NCBI GenBank assembly: GCA_051867815.1
Contig: JBJDZD010000078.1
Span: forward strand, 1 to 10,354
Direction of reading: 5' to 3'
From: CAG-390 sp051867815
Lineage (GTDB): Bacteria > Bacillota > Clostridia > Oscillospirales > CAG-272
DNA length: 10,354 bases
Shown: in pieces, positions 6,323 to 10,354 of the stretch
Layout: each line of letters opens with the position of its first letter
Position numbering within the stretch: position 1 is the first letter of the stretch
Notes under the pieces: generated by a model
Database searches by the model: none
Told to the model about the DNA's origin: nothing
What the model saw: the letters and a program-made list of their open reading frames with translations, nothing else
Position numbers and translations under genes: made by a program

Positions 6323-7270
6323 TCAGCATACCCTATTGTGAATATTTCCGCTGAAAAATTCGCGGATATTTTCCGCCATCATGCGCACGCAACGGTGGCG
6401 CGCCTCGTACGAACCCCATGCCATGTGGGGCGTCAGTATTACGTTCGGCAGACCGAGCAGGGCGGTGAAGGGGTGGTCTGTGCCGAACGGCTCCTGCGAG
6501 TAAACGTCAACGCCGAGCGCGCCTATCTTGCCCGAAAGCACGCCGTCGGCAATCGCCGCCTCGTCGCAAACGGCACCGCGAGCGGTGTTGACGAGGACGA
6601 CGCCGTCCTTCATCGTTGCTATCCTATCGCGCGAGATCATGCCGCGCGTACCGTCGTTCAGCGGAACGTGGAGCGAAATGACGTCACATTCACGGCAGAT
6701 GCGGTCGATGTCCGCCGCCTCGTAGCGCGTCTCCGGCTTGCGGCGGCAGAGAAGCACGCGGCAACCGAGCGCAGATGCGATCTCGGCGACCTTTGAGCCG
6801 ATGCCGCCACCGCCGACCACGCCCCAAGTCATTCCGGCTATCTCGTGATAGACCGGCTCAAGTCGGTTTGCGCTTGACGAGCGTGAATATTCGCCGGAGT
6901 GGACGAAATCGCGGAACTCGGCGAGTTTGGTCACCAGCGACAGCACCATTGCGGCGGAGAGTTGGGCGACGTTGTCGGTCGAATAGCCCGGAACGTTGCA
7001 AAGGGCGATTCCCGCCTCGCGGCAGTAGTCAACGTCGATATTGTCGTAGCCCGTGGCGGCAACGCAGATGAGCCTCAGCCTCCGCGCTCCACAGAGATTG
7101 GAGGCGTTGAGCTTTACCTTATTTATAACGACGACCTCGGCGTCGCAGATTCGCTCACCGACCGCTTCGGGCGGCGTTGAGATATATTCCGTGACATCTG
7201 CCACCTCGCGGATGGGCGAGAGGTCAATATCTGCACCCAGAGTGCCCTTGTCGAGGATTATTGCTTTCAT
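6323..7270 (-). CDS. D-2-hydroxyacid dehydrogenase (glycerate/hydroxypyruvate reductase type)
   Basis: This 315-residue protein has the length and layout of the family: a split substrate domain (about 1-100 and 283-315) around a Rossmann domain (101-282). The nucleotide-binding motif VGGGGIGSKVA spans 152-162. The catalytic triad is R231 (NTARG), E260 (YSQEP) and H282 (TPHMAW), all present. CNVPGYSTDNVAQ (91-103) and HMAWGSYEAR (282-291) are typical of glycerate dehydrogenase/hydroxypyruvate reductase members, which interconvert hydroxypyruvate or glyoxylate and the D-hydroxy acid in the cytoplasm. At the end of the second Rossmann strand lies CRRK (175-178) instead of the usual acidic residue, which points to NADPH rather than NADH. 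The ATG overlaps the stop of the lipoprotein gene (ATGA) and has no strong ribosome site, so translation is probably coupled. The exact substrate is not determined. Confidence 0.92.
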   Translation of the reverse strand: MKAIILDKGTLGADIDLSPIREVADVTEYISTPPEAVGERICDAEVVVINKVKLNASNLCGARRLRLICVAATGYDNIDVDYCREAGIALCNVPGYSTDNVAQLSAAMVLSLVTKLAEFRDFVHSGEYSRSSSANRLEPVYHEIAGMTWGVVGGGGIGSKVAEIASALGCRVLLCRRKPETRYEAADIDRICRECDVISLHVPLNDGTRGMISRDRIATMKDGVVLVNTARGAVCDEAAIADGVLSGKIGALGVDVYSQEPFGTDHPFTALLGLPNVILTPHMAWGSYEARHRCVRMMAENIREFFSGNIHNRVC

Positions 7271-8709
7271 TCTTCGATAGTGACGGTGTATGAAACCTTA
7301 TGAATGAGTGTCTGTCCTTCGATCTTCGCGGTGAAGCTTATGATGCAGTAGAGCTTGGTCACGGTGCCGTTCTCGTAAACTACGTCTGCCTCTGCCTTAC
7401 CTTTCATGTTGGTAGCGCCGAGCTGACCGTAAACCTCCTTAAAGGAGATCAGAATGGGATTTGAAATCACGAAGGTGTGGGTGTAGTCGCCCTCGCCTGT
7501 CTTTATTTCGGAGGGGTAAACAGACGTGAGCACGAGTGGATCGAGAAATGTTCCGATGTAGGTTCTGGCAGTGCTGTCGGTAATTTCCTGAGTTTGATTT
7601 TCACTTCCGGAGACTATGGTCGTCATAGCGCCATCCTTGTAATCAATGGTGACCACGGTGTCGCCTTCGGTGCCGTTGTTGACTTTCGAGGTGATGGAAA
7701 AACTGTATTTGCCGTCCTCGTCCGTACTTGAGGTGACGATATCGGTCTCTTTGATATTCTGAGTTGTGCCTGCAAAGCTGATATTCTGCTCGATTACCGT
7801 GGTAAACTTGATGCCGTCTGCTGTTTTGAGGTCGCCGAGTATCTTTTGTACCTCTAAATATGCCGCAAGATCTTCAACCTCCGTGTACTTGGAGAAGTCT
7901 ACCTCGGGCAGGACGGCAGTGTCGATGTCCCTGTAGGTGAAGATCATCTTCAGCTTGGGCGTTCTGTACAGATCGTCGAAGTCGGTGCGCTCGAAGGAGA
8001 AGGCGAATTCCATGGATACGGGGATGAGCTGTTCCGTCACGGTGACGGTAATGCTCGTGTCGCTTATCTTATAGCCTTCGCATAGGTCTTCGGCGCCGGA
8101 GCCTAAAATTTTGAGGATCACGGCGAGAGAATCAGCATCGTACCCGGAAGCGGTGGCGGTCCAGCCGCCGTCCTCAAGTTGAACGCAGGTCTTGGAGGTC
8201 GCCTTTTTGAAGGCCTCGGTGAGATCCTCATCGGTCAAGCCGTCGTACATAATAGTGCGGTGCTTCTCGTAATCCTCTATGAAAATGGGAGAAACGAGAG
8301 CCGTGTTCTCGCCGTTTTCCTTGTAGCTTCTGTACATTTTGCCGTCTCGGTAGCCTTCAACGATTTCGGTCTTTTGCGTTATGTCCGTGCCATTTGCGTT
8401 AATGACAACTTCCGCGCCGGCTTCATCGTGCCTTTCAGGCGATTCGGAACGTAAGCCCGTATACGTGCTGAATCCGGTACCGGTCATGGTGAAAGATGAA
8501 CCGGCGGTGGTACCCTCCATTTCGATCTTAAGGTCTGTAGTGTAGGAATCCGCAAAGCTGTCGCTGCCGACGATTTCAAAAATCTTGTCTGTGCGCTCGG
8601 CTTCGGTCATTTTCTCCATTTTCGGCGCCGTGTCGCAGGAAGCAAAGCAGGGCGCAAGCATCATCAGAACGAGAACGAGGGAGAGGGAACGAAGAATATG
8701 CTTTTTCAT
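7267..8709 (-). CDS. Large putative lipoprotein with duplicated beta-rich domain
   Basis: The 480-residue protein starts MKKHILRSL, has a hydrophobic signal segment (8-20) and a lipobox FASC ending at C25, with D26 next; it is probably anchored outside the membrane. I recognise no specific family. The mature part appears to hold two related halves (about 40-260 and 290-480). Each has a TTDLKIEM- or TTVIEQNI-type strand near the start, a YRDGKMY or YKDGAMT motif in the middle and long strands of alternating residues at the end, a pattern reminiscent of LolA/LppX-like beta sheets. The start at 8709 has GAAAGGA (8718-8724) eight bases upstream. An in-frame ATG at 8763 lies at the predicted transcription start and would give an unlikely leader. 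It is the first gene of the operon with the dehydrogenase and TIM-barrel genes. Confidence 0.8.
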   Translation of the reverse strand: MKKHILRSLSLVLVLMMLAPCFASCDTAPKMEKMTEAERTDKIFEIVGSDSFADSYTTDLKIEMEGTTAGSSFTMTGTGFSTYTGLRSESPERHDEAGAEVVINANGTDITQKTEIVEGYRDGKMYRSYKENGENTALVSPIFIEDYEKHRTIMYDGLTDEDLTEAFKKATSKTCVQLEDGGWTATASGYDADSLAVILKILGSGAEDLCEGYKISDTSITVTVTEQLIPVSMEFAFSFERTDFDDLYRTPKLKMIFTYRDIDTAVLPEVDFSKYTEVEDLAAYLEVQKILGDLKTADGIKFTTVIEQNISFAGTTQNIKETDIVTSSTDEDGKYSFSITSKVNNGTEGDTVVTIDYKDGAMTTIVSGSENQTQEITDSTARTYIGTFLDPLVLTSVYPSEIKTGEGDYTHTFVISNPILISFKEVYGQLGATNMKGKAEADVVYENGTVTKLYCIISFTAKIEGQTLIHKVSYTVTIEE

Positions 8710-8767
8710 GACATTTTTCCTTTCTGAGATGAAATTTACGGTTTGTATTAGAATTACCCGCATATAT

Positions 8768-8796
8768 ATTTTAGCACAACTGTATTATCTTGTCAA
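8768..8796 (-). promoter_or_regulatory. Strong extended -10 promoter of the lipoprotein operon
   Basis: On the minus strand a perfect TTGACA (8796-8791) is followed after 17 bases by TAAAAT (8773-8768), with TGC directly before it (extended -10). The start would be near 8761, giving a leader of about 50 bases. This supports 8709 rather than 8763 as the start codon. Confidence 0.75.
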
Positions 8797-8841
8797 TAGA
8801 TTGGATTAAAATAATTTTTTTGTTAAATTTGAGTATTTCTA

Positions 8842-8870
8842 TTGCATTTTGAAAGAATATATTGTATAAT
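8842..8870 (+). promoter_or_regulatory. Promoter of the surface protein gene
   Basis: TATAAT (8865-8870) is preceded at 17 bases by TTGCAT (8842-8847), which keeps the TTG of a -35. The start would be near 8877. It is divergent from the lipoprotein promoter, with about 45 bases between the two -35 boxes. Confidence 0.6.
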
Positions 8871-8913
8871 AATGTTAATAATCGGAAAGATCCGAAAACA
8901 TGTGAGGTAAAAC

Positions 8914-10212
8914 ATGAAAAAGACAATCGCTCTCATTATCGCTCTGATCATGTCGCTTTCCCTGCTCGGTGCCGTTTCGGTATCCGCAGAGGGACTTACC
9001 GGTGCCGGAACCGAGGCAGACCCCTATAAGATCTCCACGGCGGCTGACCTTGACGCCTTCAAGGCAATGTCCGGCAATTTCACAAGTGACATGCACTTCG
9101 TACTTACGAACGACATCGACTACACTGATTATAAGGTGGGCGACGCGGCTCCCGAAAAGACTTGGGCAGGCCCCGAGAAGTTTGCAGGCACCTTCGACGG
9201 TCAGGGATACACCATTTCCGGCCTTTATTTCAGCGATGCCACTAAGGACATCGCCGGCTTTATTGCAAGCACCACCGATGCCACCGAGAATACCGCTCCC
9301 GTAGTCATCAAGAATCTTAATATCGCCGACTCTTATTTTGAGGCAAAGACTAAAATAGGCTCCGTACTCGGAACGACCGCCAACACGGGTGCATCCGACG
9401 TTACCGTTTCCGGATGCTCAAGCAGTGCTGTCATTAAGGCACCGTCCGGCACCACCTATGCCGGCGGCATCGTCGGCTACTCGCAAAACGTTGCCGTTAT
9501 TTTTACCATTGAGAATTGCCTCTTCACCGGTTCGGTTGAGGGCGGTGCATGTCTTGGCGGAATTTGCGGCCAGATAGGCAGAAGCAAAGCAATTGCAGAC
9601 GAGAAGCCGTCCTACGTTAAGAATTGTCTCAATCTCGGCACGGTCAATGGCTCGCGCATCGTCGCCGGTATAGTCGGCCGCGATTATGCTGTCTGCGTCG
9701 TTACCGATTGCGTAAACGTAGGCACGGTTACGGCGAATACCGATGATACAAGGTATCCAAGCCAGTTCGGCTCGATCGTAGCTTTCGACACTTCCGCAAA
9801 CAGCGGCAGCTACTACCTTGCATCCAACCCCGCAAAGCAGATAACCCAGGAGGGAGCCGTTTCCTGCTCTGACAGCAAGCACAATGCAGTTGATAGCTTT
9901 ACCGCGGCTACCTGCCCCACTCTTTCCGCCGACTTCTGGGTATTCAACGCAGATGGTACCATCATGCTCAAGACCTTTGCTGCCGGTTCCGGAAATGAAG
10001 ACGGTACGGATGTAACCACTGAGGAGCCTCCCGTAACCACCGAGGCTCCCGCCCAGACCACCGAAGCTCCTGCCCAGACCACCGAGGCTCCCGTTCAGAC
10101 CACCGAGCCTGCCGAGTCGGGCGACACGGGCGACACCTCTTGGATATTCATTGCCTTCGCGGCTGTATCCGTCATTGGCGTTGCGGTCGTTGCAAAGAAG
10201 AAGGAAAACTGA
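8914..10212 (+). CDS. Secreted GLUG-like beta-helix surface protein with Thr/Pro stalk
   Basis: The 432-residue product has a signal peptide (1-25, likely cleaved after VSVSA). GTEADPYKISTAADLDAF (32-49) and FAGTFDGQGYTISGLYF (90-106) are typical of GLUG-type extracellular proteins. Repeats resembling GLUG units follow: YAGGIVGYSQ...IENCLFTGSVEGG...LGGICGQIG (182-222) and VKNCLNLGTVNGSRIVAGIVG (235-255), then TDCVNVGTVTA (264-274), suggesting a right-handed beta-helix that may be an adhesin. Five heptads of TTEAPAQ type (368-402) form a stalk. The tail has a hydrophobic segment (410-427) ending in KKKEN, like sortase substrates, but the expected LPXTG is only SGDTGDT (402-408). The ATG at 8914 has TGAGGT (8903-8908) upstream. 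It is monocistronic, between its own promoter and the terminator at 10222-10263. Confidence 0.85.
   Translation: MKKTIALIIALIMSLSLLGAVSVSAEGLTGAGTEADPYKISTAADLDAFKAMSGNFTSDMHFVLTNDIDYTDYKVGDAAPEKTWAGPEKFAGTFDGQGYTISGLYFSDATKDIAGFIASTTDATENTAPVVIKNLNIADSYFEAKTKIGSVLGTTANTGASDVTVSGCSSSAVIKAPSGTTYAGGIVGYSQNVAVIFTIENCLFTGSVEGGACLGGICGQIGRSKAIADEKPSYVKNCLNLGTVNGSRIVAGIVGRDYAVCVVTDCVNVGTVTANTDDTRYPSQFGSIVAFDTSANSGSYYLASNPAKQITQEGAVSCSDSKHNAVDSFTAATCPTLSADFWVFNADGTIMLKTFAAGSGNEDGTDVTTEEPPVTTEAPAQTTEAPAQTTEAPVQTTEPAESGDTGDTSWIFIAFAAVSVIGVAVVAKKKEN
10015..10119 (+). repeat. Tandem 21-base repeat encoding the TTEAPAQ stalk
   Basis: Five consecutive 21-base units begin at 10015, 10036, 10057, 10078 and 10099 and encode TTEEPPV, TTEAPAQ, TTEAPAQ, TTEAPVQ and TTEPAES. 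Units 2 to 4 are nearly identical in DNA, with third-position changes, so recent slippage or copy-number variation is plausible. The unit length keeps the frame open. Confidence 0.9.
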
Positions 10213-10221
10213 TGATTTAAT

Positions 10222-10263
10222 ATAAAAACGGATGCCGCGGTAACAGTCGGCATCCGTTTTTAT
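10222..10263. terminator. Strong intrinsic terminator of the surface protein gene
   Basis: AAAAACGGATGCCG (10224-10237) pairs perfectly with CGGCATCCGTTTTT (10248-10261). Two more A-T pairs extend it to a 16-bp stem with a 10-base loop, and the T-run is part of the stem. It starts ten bases after the stop codon and works on both strands. Confidence 0.9.
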
Positions 10264-10275
10264 CGTATAAATATA

Positions 10276-10300
10276 AGAAAAAACCGCGCCATGCGCGGTT
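10276..10300 (-). terminator. Leftward terminator for a gene beyond the right edge
   Basis: AACCGCGC (10282-10289) and GCGCGGTT (10293-10300) form a perfect 8-bp GC-rich stem with a 3-base loop. On the minus strand it is followed at once by six T residues, giving a classic intrinsic terminator for transcription entering from the right. Confidence 0.75.
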
Positions 10301-10309
10301 CAGACCGCT

Positions 10310-10347
10310 GACAAAGGGTTCAGGACTTAAGTTCTGAACCCTTTGTC
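10310..10347. repeat. 38-bp near-perfect palindrome
   Basis: GACAAAGGGTTCAGGACTT (10310-10328) is followed directly by its reverse complement (10329-10347) with only one G-T wobble, centred on CTTAAG. RNA from either strand would form one long hairpin. It has no T-run on the plus strand before the edge; on the minus strand it lies just upstream of the terminator at 10276-10300. It may be an interspersed palindromic repeat, a transcript-end structure or a protein site. Confidence 0.7.
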
Positions 10348-10354
10348 GTACTTT

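Noticed and set aside
5587..6796. Two plus-strand frames of about 230 residues opposite the TIM-barrel and dehydrogenase genes
   Set aside because: They overlap each other's territory, read opposite two genes with intact catalytic motifs, and show no domain or ribosome site.
8710..8763. Earlier ATG at 8763 for the lipoprotein
   Set aside because: It coincides with the predicted transcription start and would spoil the signal peptide; the ATG at 8709 has a proper ribosome site.
9418..9882. 154-residue minus-strand frame inside the surface protein
   Set aside because: Antisense shadow of the GLUG-like region; no start signals or family features.
10015..10119. Short tandem repeats considered as a CRISPR array
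   Set aside because: The units are contiguous, in frame and encode a Thr/Pro stalk; there are no unique spacers and no cas genes.

Overview
The window looks like a piece of chromosome from an anaerobic, low-branching Firmicute (class Clostridia, probably a gut or rumen lineage). The grounds are strong AGGAGG-type ribosome sites, TTGACA/TATAAT promoters, a lipobox lipoprotein, a Gram-positive surface protein with a Thr/Pro stalk and a basic membrane tail, a FliB-type Cys-rich protein and an RNHCP zinc protein. Most genes are moderately GC-rich, while promoters and one two-gene cassette are strikingly AT-rich. No rRNA, tRNA, CRISPR array, transposase or phage gene was seen.

Layout. At the far left a near-consensus promoter (71-99) points out of the window. 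A small RNHCP zinc-ribbon gene (139-480, minus) is transcribed away from a rightward operon of three genes: a U32-family protein (630-2408), an unknown eight-helix membrane protein with a very acidic cytoplasmic tail (2409-3590) and a short FliB-like Cys-rich protein (3571-4431). The two units share a compact control region (519-611) in which two oppositely oriented TATAAT boxes lie inside one perfect inverted repeat, followed by a possible attenuator-like hairpin pair.

Next comes an AT-rich cassette (about 4432-5294): a 57-residue single-helix membrane peptide (4564-4737) and a 184-residue two-helix membrane protein (4740-5294) that appear translationally coupled. A bidirectional terminator (5361-5396) separates it from a leftward three-gene operon (8709 to 5401). 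That operon encodes a large lipoprotein with an apparent internal duplication, a D-2-hydroxyacid dehydrogenase and a xylose-isomerase-like TIM-barrel enzyme. The start and stop codons overlap or nearly touch, and a near-consensus extended -10 promoter lies upstream. The two enzymes suggest metabolism of a small hydroxy or keto acid, or of a sugar-derived acid, but the substrate cannot be read from the sequence.

Divergent from that operon, a secreted GLUG-like beta-helix surface protein (8914-10212) ends in a heptad TTEAPAQ stalk and a sortase-like tail without a clear LPXTG. It is followed by a strong terminator (10222-10263). The right edge holds two more hairpins, including a nearly perfect 38-bp palindrome, with a leftward T-run terminator for a gene beyond the edge.

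No well-known defence, secretion or biosynthetic system is evident. The most unexplained parts are the AT-rich membrane-protein cassette, the unknown membrane protein between U32 and FliB-like genes, and the hairpin/promoter architecture at 519-611 and 10282-10347.
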